64,000 bases of DNA. It comes from Leucaena leucocephala. Taxonomy: Eukaryota > Streptophyta > Magnoliopsida > Fabales > Fabaceae. Positions 12,691-24,054 of this stretch are shown here, piece after piece. How positions within the stretch are numbered: the stretch's first letter is position 1; every line of letters starts with the position of its first letter. The notes under the pieces are model-generated. The model did no database searches, was not told where the DNA came from, and saw nothing but the letters and a program-made list of their open reading frames with translations. Where the stretch lies: the NCBI GenBank assembly GCA_037074615.1, contig CM073557.1, positions 16,384,501 through 16,448,500 on the forward strand, read 5' to 3'. Position numbers and translations under genes: made by a program.

Positions 12691-13035
12691 TTCCAATTTA
12701 TTTGATTAAATATATAATCTCCATCTCCTCCTATGATAAAAGCTTTTAAAATACAATCTATTGAAGATTTAATACGAAATTTAAAAGAGGATTTAAGACA
12801 TATTACAATATGAATTTAATAAATGTGATAGACCCAAGAATTTATAGAATTGAGTCTAGTAAATTACCATAAAATTCATATATGTCTTTTAATGATAATA
12901 ATATGGAAATAGATTGTATTTTAACACCATATCATAATAATGATAATACCATATCATATTAATATTATCCTCACAGATGGTTTGTAAAAGGGAAGGTTTG
13001 AACTTTAGAAGAAAGGTTACAGTAATATTATTGAA
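12499..13035. repeat. Rearranged viral fragments in opposite orientation with a duplicated 70-bp segment
   Basis: 12698-12770 matches 25497-25565, so it is viral DNA on the minus strand. 12771-12935 matches the reverse complement of about 25590-25700, so it is the start of the large ORF on the plus strand. The two abut at about 12770. In addition a segment around gatggtttgaagggagaaga (12513-12575) recurs diverged at 12975-13035. This looks like a scrambled viral integration joint. Confidence 0.6.
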
Positions 13036-14216
13036 CATATAGTATAACTTTCTCCTAATGTGTTCAATCTTCATAATTTATGGGACCCAGTTTTATATAA
13101 GAAAACTTTACAACATCAAACTTCATCCGTGGGTCAAGAATACTTACCAATGTAAGAATGACTATAATCACCCTAATATTTATCAAACTTTCGAAGCATC
13201 CTCTCAACCATATCTTGAATCAAAAGATCATCAATTTCCACATGTTGTTTCAATAGTGTCTCAATTTTGGAGATTTGCATGAAATACATGTTAGCGGTCA
13301 GATAAGATAACCCAAAAATCAGATTTGTAATAACTGCATATGGCATCAGAATGCACACATCACTTCTGCTCTAGTCCACTCTTCAGGTGATAGGCAATTT
13401 CTATAATTGTTGTCATGTAAATATAAGTTTATAAAAGCACGACGATATATGATTGCACTTTGGAACATTGCATGTGTCAAATTCCATCTAGTGGAGACAT
13501 CTAATCTCAACCCCATTGAACTATCAATGCCCCCAACCTATTGAACACACTTCTTAAAGTTTGTCAACCTTGAATCCGAGTGCTTCATGTATGTAATATT
13601 GCTCTTAATCTTTTGCACAACAAAACTTGCTAGTGTCAACCCCTCCTGCACTATAAGGTTTAAGATATGGGCATAACATCTCACAAGGAAGAACTCCCCA
13701 TTACATATCAAACATTACATAAATTCAATCTATCTCTCAACAAAGTTTGCATATTGTCATTTGCTAAGGCATTATCCAAAGTAATAGAATATAGAACATA
13801 ATGTCTAATGATACAATAAGCTAGTAAATCTAGAATTTTGTTCTTATCAAGTTTTCTAACTCTAACATTTCCTCATGGTCTAACATCATGGCATCCACAT
13901 CTTTATATTTAGGGATTACTGCACAAATATTTATATGACGTTAAAGATGTGAAGTCCCATAATCCTTACCTCCAACACTATATGATTTTTACACCCTTTA
14001 CATTCAACTTTTTCTTTTCCATATACTTTACCGATTTAAGTAAAGTAGGTCCAAACATCAAAGGTATTTTTCTTTATTTTCTTACTTAAATTTCCTTCTA
14101 CAGAAGTAGAAGGGTTAACTTGTACATATTGATTTTTTCAGTTCCATATTAGTTTCATCATCAGCACTCTTTCTTTTATGCTCCCTAATCCCAGTGACAA
14201 TATTACCCGAATCCAT
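13035..14216 (-). pseudogene. hAT-family transposase pseudogene
   Basis: Reading on the minus strand from ATG 14216: a basic N-terminus, a degenerate BED zinc-finger part (GTSHLQRHINIC near 13925), then after a large internal deletion the RNase H-fold part with ITLDNALANDN, RCYAHILNLIVQEG, GIDSSMGLRLDVSTRWN and EEWTRAEV, then the LSYLTANMYFMQI region, KFDKY followed by TAG where the family has KYW, and in a shifted frame SILDPRMKF. The order is that of Ac-like plant hAT transposases, which cut and paste DNA by a DDE mechanism. The first catalytic Asp block and the C-terminal dimerisation domain are missing, so it is dead. Confidence 0.85.
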
Positions 14217-14746
14217 CTTAAATTTATACAATTTGTTGCAAAAATTAACAAGCAAACAAGTATCACGGTTCCATAATCAGACATGTCTATATCAACTAAC
14301 AACTAAGAACTAGTATCAATTCCATAAAGCATTTGTATCAACCATAAAGCATCAATTCCATAGTATAAGAATTAGCCTCAGACACAATCAGATATGGTTG
14401 TTTCAACTGTACAAGAATTAGCCTTAGACACAATTTCATACAATATTCAAGGTAGAGTAACTAATGTTTAAAAAGGCTTTAGTTAGTTTACGGACATTTT
14501 AATACACAACATATTACAATGAGATAGTATCTTGTGTATAATCCCTATCAGCTGACATTTCAATATGTAACAGGGAAAAGTACATAACAACAACAATCAA
14601 GATATAAAATAATGATAGAAATATTAATCCACAAGAAGGATTTTCCCCAATTCAAAGATTTTGAAAACATGGATACAAATAAAAAAAAAATTAGCATTAC
14701 ATCATTTTTTATGATCAAGTTTTTACTTAAAGCTGAATGCATGTGT

Positions 14747-17700
14747 CTTCAAGGTAGAGGTGAGAATTTGGGTTGGGACTGCAGGCCCAACTTGCTAACC
14801 CGCCATTTTATGGCAGGTTAGGTTGCTAAATTGGCAACCCATTTTGATGGGGTAACCGCCGGGTTGGCGGGTTAGCCCGCTTTTTTTATTATTATTTATA
14901 TTATAATTTATTAATTTTAGAGTCTTAGCCAAGTTAAAGTTTACATTACACTTCATTTATACTAACTTTATCTTATTGAGTCATTTCTTTATATATATAT
15001 ATATATTTATTTTATTATTATTTTACTTATGACAGATTTATCTACGAATAGTAGGGGTGTGCATGGGCAGGGCTGTGTAAGGCAGCATCCTACCCGATGC
15101 CCTGCCTATAAAATGCATAGGCTACATTTTGCAGCCCGGTGCCCGGCCTTACCCGGTAAAAGCCCTAAGTATATCAGGCTGAGCATGCCCAAATAGTAAT
15201 ATTCTACTCATATTATGGGAAAAAAATCTACAATCATAAATTTCTAAAATAATATCATATTTATATCTTAAAGATTTAAAAAATATTTATAATCAACTAA
15301 AAATAAGGTGACAACAAGATAATAATTAAAGTTTTGAAATCCATTACAATTAAACTGACCTTCAGTCATCAGTAGTAATCATATTCGCCTTTTCACGTAT
15401 AGCATCTAAGTTGGCAGCAAATTTTCATTAAAGATAAAATCAAAACCCTTAAGGACCCAACAGGCAATTGATGTAGAAGATGAATTCTAATGCATCACAC
15501 TATCTAGCATCCATAGACACAAAGATATGTATAGGATTAAGAAAAATATTTTTCTATTTTCACATCCAAATGTTTAACAGATTTTCAACATATTCCAATC
15601 GGAGATATACAAGGTATGTATCAACATATTTACACATCAAGAGAAGTCATAAGGACATCTTTGAGAATAGTCTTGTTATCTAAAAGAACTCAATAATAAG
15701 CATCAAACAAACAAACAAGTCTATGTCCAAGACACGTTCTTGCAGGATATTTCATTATAAAGTTCAAACTATACATGATTCAAGCATGTTGATCATTAAT
15801 ACTTTAGATAAAAATGAAACAAGAAAATAAAAATCAAGCCCTATATGCTGAGTGAAGGGAGAGAAAAATGACAATGAATAATTCCAAATTTTAGAAAGAC
15901 TACCCAAACATTTATATCAACCCAGTGCATCAATATCTGAATAAATACCTCAAGCAGAAGCCAGAGGAAACAATTTTAACTAATATAATGAACTCAATGA
16001 TGTATTAATGTTTCAATAATTTACAGTGTCGACAGAACAAAGCATGGACAATCTAACAACCTGCAGGACAATGTATCAATAATAAGGGGAACAAAAGTTA
16101 GCTTATATCAAATGAAAGTTCACTTTATATAAAACTTGGAAGCATAAACTTCAGGGCAAATTGGACTAATACAGTAGAGCAGATCACCATAAGCAACTCC
16201 TGTCCACTGGGACCAAAGACACCTTTTTGTTTACATATTCTATATGCTCTTAGGCTCGAGATTGATAAGGTTTGTAATTAAGAAGAAAGCATATCCTATT
16301 TCCACCAAAAAAGTAGGAAGCATATGCTCGATTGTCTTAAACAAATGCAATTTGGTGTCCTGAATTTGCTAACAACATCCAATTGGAAAATCCCTAAAAA
16401 CCAGAAACAATTATTAACGTTTGAAAACAACAATTTATAAAATCATGTGAGGATTTATTTATTTGTATCCGAAGGAATTTTCTTTGTACTTTGCAGACCA
16501 ATCATTATTATAGATAGGAACGCCTTAGAAAGTCAGAAAACATCCAGAATAGCGAGCCAATGAGACACACCAACCCTTAAAAGGGATTATCAGTATTTCA
16601 ATGGGCTCTATCAAGGAGGCCAATTCAGATTCAACATGTCCCAAATATGATTGGGTATATTAACCTTTTGGGAAGCAGAGAACAACAGAATTAAGAAAAA
16701 ACTTAACAAGAACTGTGTTAATCATGTTAAATTAAAGTGGGAGAGATGGACATTGAGATAAGGCTAATGAGCCATAATTTGAGGAAATCAATTACATAAA
16801 TCTTAAACGGAAACATGTTCATCCATGACAGTTCAATAAGACTACAGACAATTGTGTGATCATCTTCCTCCTTTAATTTATCTAACTAAAAGTGTTTGAT
16901 GGACAATGAATGTTTGTCCAACATCGGGGCTTGGGGCTTCTTTAATCCTCAAACAAAAACAATGAAAGATCAAAATAAAAACTTCCTGGCATAGGAATAG
17001 TCAACAAGTAACATAGAAGGGATAAACCTGAAAGTTAAAGGCAAGTCACTCACTAAGAGAATCACAGTCCACTGGAAGATAAAGGATGCAATATATCTCA
17101 ACAGATCAATCATAGTCCTTTCCAAGACAATTTAGACAGCGTTGCACCCTGTAATATACCATGTGTAACCATTGGAAAACAAAAGCAGTTTATAAAGCAT
17201 AGGATGGGGATGAATGCATTAAACTTATTCTTAAATTCATCGACACAATCAACAGAATGCATTGTTTTCAAGTCAACTATGAGGAAATTCTAAGCATCCG
17301 GAGAGTCAAAGTAATGTCCTAAAGGAGTTAGCTTGCCATGAGCTCAATGATAATAATTAGACAAACCCTATAACTTAGGATCCCAATGTTAACGCTTCGA
17401 CAAGAAGATTATATCACCTTCTATAATTCTAATACATTTGACACCAAATAATTGGATTTCGGCATAAGTCTTTTCAGTAATGAAATGATATGTTTCTTAC
17501 CTTATAGCGTTTGGTTAGCAATTGGTATTGACTCAACTCTATATTGCGGGGCTAAATTTAAAGTTCTCACTTAAAAGAAAAGAAAAACTAAATCCAATTC
17601 AGCTCAATTTCTATCATTTACCTTGCTTTTTTCTTGTTTTTGTTTCCTACACAGTTACAGAGATCTCCTTGCCTATCTCATCCTTCTCTGTCTGCTCCCT

Positions 17701-18510
17701 CCTAGCCACTTGAGGAGGGATATAGTACCTGAAAAAGACTCAGCCATTAGAAAAAAATGTGCTGAACTGAGCTTTCCTTCCTTTAAACTATTTGTGCAGA
17801 TATGACGATCAAGAGAGGAGGTTTTGGCAAAGCTTAATCGTGGGTAAAGTGATGAACTGGAACGCAGAACTGCGGTGGCAAAATCGTGAGCTCAGGGAGA
17901 TGATAGCTGGCAGGACTGCAGGAGAAAATAATGAACCCTAAGCGAAGGCAATGTCTGGAGTCTGAACTGTGGGAGAAAACAATTAAATGATATAGTGGTA
18001 TGTATTATTAAGTTATTCACCGGGTCGGGTCAAATAGGCAGGGCAGCAACCCCTACCTGATGCCCGGCCCTGCCCGAATATTAGCCTTGCACAAAATTAT
18101 CTATTTTTGTTCAGGCCATTTTTTACCGGGTTGGGTAGGGCATTTTTTGGCCGAGCCTGAGTGGGTACACCGGGCCATGGGCATCTTGCACACCCCTAAC
18201 GAATAGTGATAAAACTAAAAAAATAAATAATTTGATAATTTTATATCATGCTTTGAATCCAATTAATATTAATACATATAAATTATTTTTTTAAAGACAT
18301 ACATATGAAAATAATTTTTTTTAATATATATATATATTTTTTAAAAAAAATAAAAACTGGCGCCCGCCAACCCGCCATGGCGGGCTCGGGTTAGTATAAT
18401 ACCAACCTACCTGGAAGCGGACCTCTTAAGCATAGCCTGCTTCTAACTAACTCGCCACAGGCCAACCCGTATCCAGCGGGTTGACCCTCATTCCCAACTT
18501 TACTTCAAGA
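14747..18510. mobile_element. hAT-2: small non-autonomous hAT split by hAT-3
   Basis: Ends at 14755 (TAGAGGTGAGAATTTGGGTT inward) and 18502 (TAAAGTTGGGAATGAGGGTC inward on the other strand) form imperfect terminal inverted repeats. Target duplication: cttcaagg at 14747-14754 and cttcaaga at 18503-18510, seven of eight bases. Without hAT-3 and its duplication it is only about 590 bp, rich in cgggttggcgggttagcccg-type subterminal GC repeats, with no ORF. It depends on a transposase supplied elsewhere. Confidence 0.8.
15044..18206. mobile_element. hAT-3: 3147-bp non-autonomous hAT, intact ends
   Basis: Terminal inverted repeats TAGGGGTGTGCA (from 15052) and TGCACACCCCTA (to 18198) are perfect over 12 bp. 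The target duplication acgaatag is perfect at 15044-15051 and 18199-18206. Subterminal regions are GC-rich (cccggtgcccggc, 15135-15170; tgcccggccctgcccg, 18060-18080). No transposase is recognisable in the 3.1 kb. The inner DNA (15360-17990) has ordinary host-like composition and only short chance frames. It is the youngest insertion of the nest. Confidence 0.9.
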
Positions 18511-19688
18511 TGTTGTTTTTCCCATAAATATGACATGTCATGTTAACAGATTCCCTTTGGTGCCATACTCAGCCTCAGGCAATCTTAACATAATCTCAAT
18601 TATTTTCAAAAAAGGGGATCACTCAACCCAATTTTTTGTCCTCAATGGCTTACATGTTTCCTTCTATTAAAGAGAATATCATGTTGATGGACAAAAAATA
18701 GAGATAGAATATCATGTTTTTCTCTTGGTTCCTTTTTTAGTTATGTGCCCTGTCAATGTCAAAATCCCTCAAACATCCACACATGCATACATATTCCATG
18801 AAGCATAACCAAAATTATTTTAAAGGCTACTTTTTTTGGCAAGGGATGAAAATATAAGTCATTAAACATATTAATGAAATGATTACAAGTTTGTCTGCAT
18901 ACTCAAATAAGGTAAGAACCTAACCAACTTTAACAGTTTTAAGTAATTATCTTCTGAAGAAAATTGCTATAGCCCTGCAATAAAAAATTATGGCAGTCAA
19001 GCCAACGTAGAAGTACAAGTACTTAGACACTATAACCCTGCAAGAATGGCTTCACTTCAAATTATAGATCAAGGAGTTCACATTAAACAAGAAGAAAATA
19101 GAAAAATTAGAGAGCAGATGAAGTCGATTTCAAACATTCGCGAGGTCGATTAGAGAGTAGAAGAAACCAGGTTGTCTTTGAATCAACCCTTCACGGTGTC
19201 AATTTCAGCAGATAAGGCCACTGCACAAAGCAACTGGCATGAGATCAAGACGAAGATGATGTAATTGGGATGGGGTGAGAAGCAGACAATCAGAGTACCA
19301 GACTACCAGATAACGCGACGGCGACTGCGAGAGCGGAGTATAAGGCTGTGAGATACTGAGAGATAAGGCACGACACATGAGTGCACCACCACAGGGGTAG
19401 CGGTGAGCCCGTGAGTGAAGCCAACGTGGCTAGGTAACTGAAGAAGCGAAGAACTAAAGAAGAAGAAGAAGAAGAGAAGAAGAGAAGAAGAGTAAAAGTT
19501 ATTTAAGAAGGTGAAGATAAGTGTCACCCCCGTCACGTGCTGCAGTGCCTGCCTTTAATTAAACTATTAATTGTAAAAAAAATACAGGCTAGCCTATTTC
19601 TTGTAGCGAGATAATACGGGGCAAGCTGTGCAGCCCACCACTAAAAGGGATAGTTTTTAACCAACCCGAGCCCGCACCCCATTTTCTT

Positions 19689-19713
19689 GTAAAATGAGCT
19701 GAGCTCATTTTAC
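19689..19713. repeat. Perfect palindrome at hAT-1 terminus
   Basis: gtaaaatgagct and its exact reverse complement agctcattttac are separated by one base, 8 bp inside the hAT-1 end. Subterminal repeats in hAT elements are transposase binding sites; this role is inferred for this palindrome. Confidence 0.7.
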
Positions 19714-19721
19714 TAGCTCTA

Positions 19722-20348
19722 AATAACACCTTACAAATAGTATATGTTAAGTAACAATTCCAAAATAGGTTTTTATAGCTCTTTTTACTAGTTTTGGTAA
19801 CTCAAAAATTTCTTCCAAGGATGTGAAGGATAAATTGATTGGATTAATCCATGTTGATAAATTATTTTTACTAAATTTGATAGTATTCTAAGATATATAA
19901 TAGCTTTGTTAAAGGCAAAATGATATGCATATTTTACATATTAAGGTTTGAGAATAAAATGATTGAGGTGATAAATAAACTTTTTATAATACTGATATTT
20001 TTCTCGAATTTTAAAAGTAGATGGGTTTACTTTGGATCTTGGACTAGTGATTTTAGATGATGATGTTGATGATTGGTTAGCCAAGGACTGAAAAATCAGC
20101 CACATCTACAGATCTTTTTAAATTTATTTCTTCCAATTTCCCCACCCTTTATTAGGGTAAATCCAACTTGTTAGATGTCTTAGTAAAAGTTTCATTAATA
20201 TGTGAAGTTAAAAGATTTATTAGATTTTTTATTATTTGAAACTTCATATTTACTTGATTAATAACAGGAACCAAATCTTTATTAGATTCTTCATTAAATG
20301 TCTGACTTACATTTTTTTCCTGATTCTATCTGCTCAAAAAATCAGCTA
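19722..20348 (-). pseudogene. Second pararetroviral ORF (V2), truncated by hAT-1
   Basis: Clear homologue of the V1 ORF at 10868, with the same start context, helical N-terminal part, serine-rich stretch and following domain, read to 19722 where hAT-1 cuts it. The overlapping end of the large ORF shows ADFLSR, a typical RNase H C-terminus, followed by TAG (20326-20328) where V1 has TGG. Function unknown. Confidence 0.6.
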
Positions 20349-21330
20349 TTAGATTATTTCTTCCTTTAATATATTCAATTTTATATCATAATAAGACATA
20401 TCACTCTGCAATTTAATCAATATTTTATTAGATAATTTATTTGTTCTTATTCCTCTATTTAACAAATTACTTTTTTCTCATACTAACTTAGATATCTTAG
20501 CAGTTAATTTTGATAAATTAGGTATATAATTCTTAGCCTGATTTACAAATCCTAAAAAAGATTGTAAGTTTTTCAAACTTTTTATTTCTAAAAATTCCAA
20601 TACTTTTTTACTTATATGTTCTTGTAATTCTATCCAATCTCAAGATATATGTTGTCCCAAAACTCCTATTTTAGTCTTTCTTAATTCAGCTTTTTTAGGT
20701 AAAATATTTAATCATTTTCTTCTATTAATTTTATAAATTGTTCTAAATGATTTTCATGTTCATTTTAATTGTTTGAAAATATTAAAATATCATATATATA
20801 TATATATATATATATAAGTAACTGCAAAATGTCTTAAAGATAATAATATTTTATAAACATATTCTTCGAATATACTAGGACTATTATGAAATCCCATCAG
20901 TAATACATTTCATCCATACAATTTTTGTGATGTACTAAAAGTAGTGTATTTTTTACTTTTTTCTTCTAATTTTATTTGAAAAAATCATATTTACAATCAA
21001 ATTTACTAAATATCTTTTTTCCTCTTATCAAATTAAATAAAAGTTTCATCTTTAGTATTAGATATCTATTTCTTATTGCTAAATTATTTAATTTCTTATA
21101 ATTTATTACCATTTTTTATTTCCCTCTTCTTTCTTCACTATATTTTACAACTACCATTGTTCTATATTTTACAACTATCATTGCTAGTGAAGAATATTCT
21201 GATCTACTTTCTCCAATTAAATTATATTTTTTATTTTATTTATATACATTTTAAATGCTTTCTTATCATGATCTAGCCAATTATAAGGTTTACAATTTAT
21301 TTTTTTACTATAATAGTAATTCTATTTTTG
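20330..21330 (-). pseudogene. Pararetroviral reverse transcriptase and RNase H (V2)
   Basis: Aligns through its length with the V1 domain. The catalytic YxDD box is destroyed: a 25-nt TA repeat (20792-20816) replaces its first codons and shifts the frame, while the following ILIFS-coding bases remain. TGA at 20910-20912 matches the in-frame TGA of V1. The RNase H part has lost a segment near 20470 relative to V1. Confidence 0.8.
20792..20816. repeat. TA microsatellite inside the RT catalytic motif
   Basis: 25 nt of alternating AT exactly where V1 encodes YKDD. The length change against V1 is 16 nt, not a multiple of three. Confidence 0.9.
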
Positions 21331-21589
21331 TTATATTTTTTTTTCCCAATGAATTAAAAGATTATCATCATAATTATCTATTAATCTTTGTTCAATAGTT
21401 TTTTCTTCTAACTTTTCTTCTATTAAATTTAAGTTTGGTAATATATGAATTATTTCTAATGGCTTATTATTAGATAAAAATTGAACTTCATTTTCATATT
21501 ATTTTGTAAACTTTTTATCTTTTCTTTTATATGGTTTAGTTATTCTTATTCCCCATGTTACACGTTTATAAGGTGTTGTTAAAATTATA

Positions 21590-21890
21590 GCATTTTCAGT
21601 TAAATGAATTGGATAATATTTATTTAAAAAAATCTAATCCTAATATTATGTCACATGATGGTTCATTATATTGATTCAATTCTTCAATTAATAATTCATA
21701 TTTTCCTATTTGTAGAGGTATATTTTTAGCTTCTAATTATGTCATATGTATTTTTCTTCCGTCACTTTCTATTTTAATATTTTATCTTTCTTTTTCTATA
21801 ACTAGTGTGGTAAAATATTCTATTTTGCAATAGTTAAATTCGCTCCAGTATGTACACGCCATGATATTTCTTAGATATATATTTTTTATA
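21590..21890 (-). pseudogene. Pararetroviral aspartic protease domain (V2)
   Basis: The codons equivalent to V1 DTGA are at 21852-21841 and read HTGA: the catalytic Asp codon GAT is CAT. The downstream GLDF motif (near 21640) is followed by an extra T that shifts the frame. Confidence 0.75.
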
Positions 21891-22769
21891 ATAAATTTTA
21901 CTAATACATAAAATAATTGTCTATCCATTTTAATTTTCTAATTATTATAATTTGATAATTTATATTTAAAATTATTCTATCATCTTGTATCCTATATAGT
22001 TTTACTGATTGTAAAATGTTTTTTCCTAAAATAATTTTATATTCATTATTACTATTTTCTTATACCCATAATTTAGTATTTATAATATCTCTTTTATTAA
22101 ATCTTATAATAACACTTATTTTTGTTCCTTTCTCTGTAATTTCTAAATTACTTTCTATATAATTTTCTTCTATAAAACTTTTATTTATATTTTCATCTAT
22201 AAAAGTTATTTCTTTATTTAACTTCTAACCTTATTAAACTTTTTTCTGGGATTAAATCTATTTGTCTACTTCTATGTCTTATTTGCGTTAAATTTATATT
22301 TATTGGTATTTCTTATAATAAATTTCTTTTATAATCATCATTTTTTCTTTGACTTTGTGATCTAATTAATCATCTTATTTTAGGTCTTTTTAAAGAATAT
22401 TCTAAACTTCTTATATAATTATTAATATTTATATTTAAAGTTGGTATATTTATTCTTAAACTTCTTTATGCTAAGTTTTCATTAGTTAATATTCTTCTAG
22501 GATTTATTGTTTGATCATAACTCATAGTTCTATTTAATTATATTTGTAATTATTTTGTTATTGTTATATTTATTGGATCTAACTGAATTTCTCTTACTAT
22601 ACGTATACAATATTTATCTATAGTTATTCTTCTATGATATTTTTTATATATCTTATGTTTATTTATAAAAATTAATTCTATCATAGCTAATATACTTATA
22701 GTTCTAGCTCTTTCTTACATTTTTATTTATCCTAAATTTATGATATATAATTATAAATTTATTCATATG

Positions 22770-23100
22770 TTCATTAACTCTTGATATATGAAAATTTGTA
22801 TTAACTATAAATTTCAATTTTTGATATTTTAAATTTGTTGTTAATATTCCTAATATACTATCTTTTACACTATTTACAATTCTTCCATAAGTTATTAATA
22901 ATTCTATGGGTGTATTTATTCCTTCTTTAAAAATAAGTTTTTACAATGATTTGAATTCTTGCTATATAAAATTTTGTAACTTCATCGTTAAATGATAATT
23001 TAGTTATTTTATCCTTTATAAAAGTTTTACTTAACAAAAGTTTTTTTAAAACTCCGTATGTTAAAGTTGATTCTATTAGATGTTTTTTTTCTAATACTAC
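22770..23100 (-). pseudogene. Pararetroviral 30K-type movement protein domain (V2)
   Basis: Reading on the minus strand: YIARIQIIVKTYF, then after a stop and frame change KEGINTPIELL, DSILGILTTNLKYQKLKF and a final NEHMNKFIIIYHKF. This spacing fits the core of caulimovirid 30K movement proteins, which widen plasmodesmata for cell-to-cell spread. V1 retains only the distal part (about 8030-8170). The domain lies between the zinc-knuckle and the protease. Confidence 0.7.
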
Positions 23101-23529
23101 ATATGTATTTTTTTTTTTTTAAATTTTACTTCTTTTATTCATAAAACTTTTATTTTTTAAATTATTCTGGTGTCACATTTAATTTTTTATCTTTTATTTT
23201 ATTATATTGTTTTTCATTAAAAGTAATTTTTCTTTCATATATTCCTTCTTATTCATTTCTAAATTCATCATATTCTTTTTCCTGATTACTAGTATCTTCA
23301 TCTTCTAATCTATTTATCATGTAAAATTTATAATTTTTATTTTCTTCAATTTCTATTTCAGAATATTCAGATTCAGTTTCTTCTTTATGATTCATTATCT
23401 ATTTGTTTTAATTTGTAAATATCTATTTCTGGATTTTCTATATCACTATATACTAGTTCCTTAAATTCTAAAAGTTATAAATTATATTCTAAAATTTGTT
23501 CTAATATCTTCATTATATTTTTAGATTTT

Positions 23530-23878
23530 AGTTTTTTACATTCAATACTATGTCCTATTTCTCGACAATTATACTATTTACATTTTCTAGGTTTTCTACT
23601 ATAATTTATTCTTTTATTACCTTTCTTAAAATATTTTATAGGTTTAAGTTTTCTATAAAAATTTTCTTTTCAATATCTTTTGAATTTATATTTTTCTTCA
23701 ATTTTTTCTCTTTTCTCCTTTTCCTATATTTTTCTGGTTTACATCGGCATTTATGAGGTGATTTCAATTCTCCATATTTTAATATTATCTTATTAGTTTT
23801 ATAATCTTTTATATTCCTCCAAACTTGTTTACATTTATCAGATAAATATTCTCTTAAATATTTTTTTCTTCTTCCCAT
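23530..23878 (-). pseudogene. Basic region with degenerate zinc-knuckle, coat-protein type (V2)
   Basis: The open stretch 23878-23636 is very Lys/Arg-rich. It runs, after one stop, into a basic segment and a CK-stop-YNCREIGHSIEC sequence (23585-23535). The Cys and His spacing matches a CCHC knuckle with one Cys position replaced by TAG and one residue missing before the last Cys. In Caulimoviridae such knuckles end the coat protein and bind RNA. The coat protein would therefore lie upstream, about 25.7-23.5 kb. Confidence 0.6.
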
Positions 23879-24017
23879 AGTATCTAAAGAGGTTATTAAA
23901 TCAAATCTTGTTCCAAAAGCTCTATTTTTAGTAATTTTCTATAAAAATAACTCCAAATAAGATCTCTGTATTTCATAGCTATTTATTCTAGCTCAATAAT
24001 AGTATTTTTTTAAAATT

Positions 24018-24053
<36 letters not shown>
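24018..24053. repeat. CA/TA compound microsatellite in V2
   Basis: About 12 CA units followed by TA units, inside the upstream part of the V2 large ORF. It breaks the frame. Confidence 0.9.

Positions 24054-24054
<1 letters not shown>

Larger units (their letters stand above)
13035..19721 (-). mobile_element. hAT-1: hAT transposon remnant interrupting viral copy V2
   Basis: The element consists of transposase remains (13035-14216), 5' non-coding DNA (14217-14746 and 18511-19721) and a terminus at 19721 reading TAGAGCTAGTAAAATGAGC inward. At that point viral copy V2 stops abruptly although V1 continues, so hAT-1 inserted into V2. Its other end is lost in the rearranged viral DNA near 13035. 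hAT-2 is nested in its 5' part. The subterminal DNA at 19600-19700 is GC-rich (tgggctgcacagc type), typical of plant hATs. Confidence 0.7.

Noticed and set aside
12430..12960. Terminal inverted repeat of hAT-1 at its lost end
   Set aside because: No sequence matching the 19721 end was found. The region consists of rearranged viral pieces.
19303..19536. 77-codon minus-strand ORF with Ser/Phe runs
   Set aside because: It is the complement of a GAA/AAG simple repeat in the 5' part of hAT-1; low complexity only.
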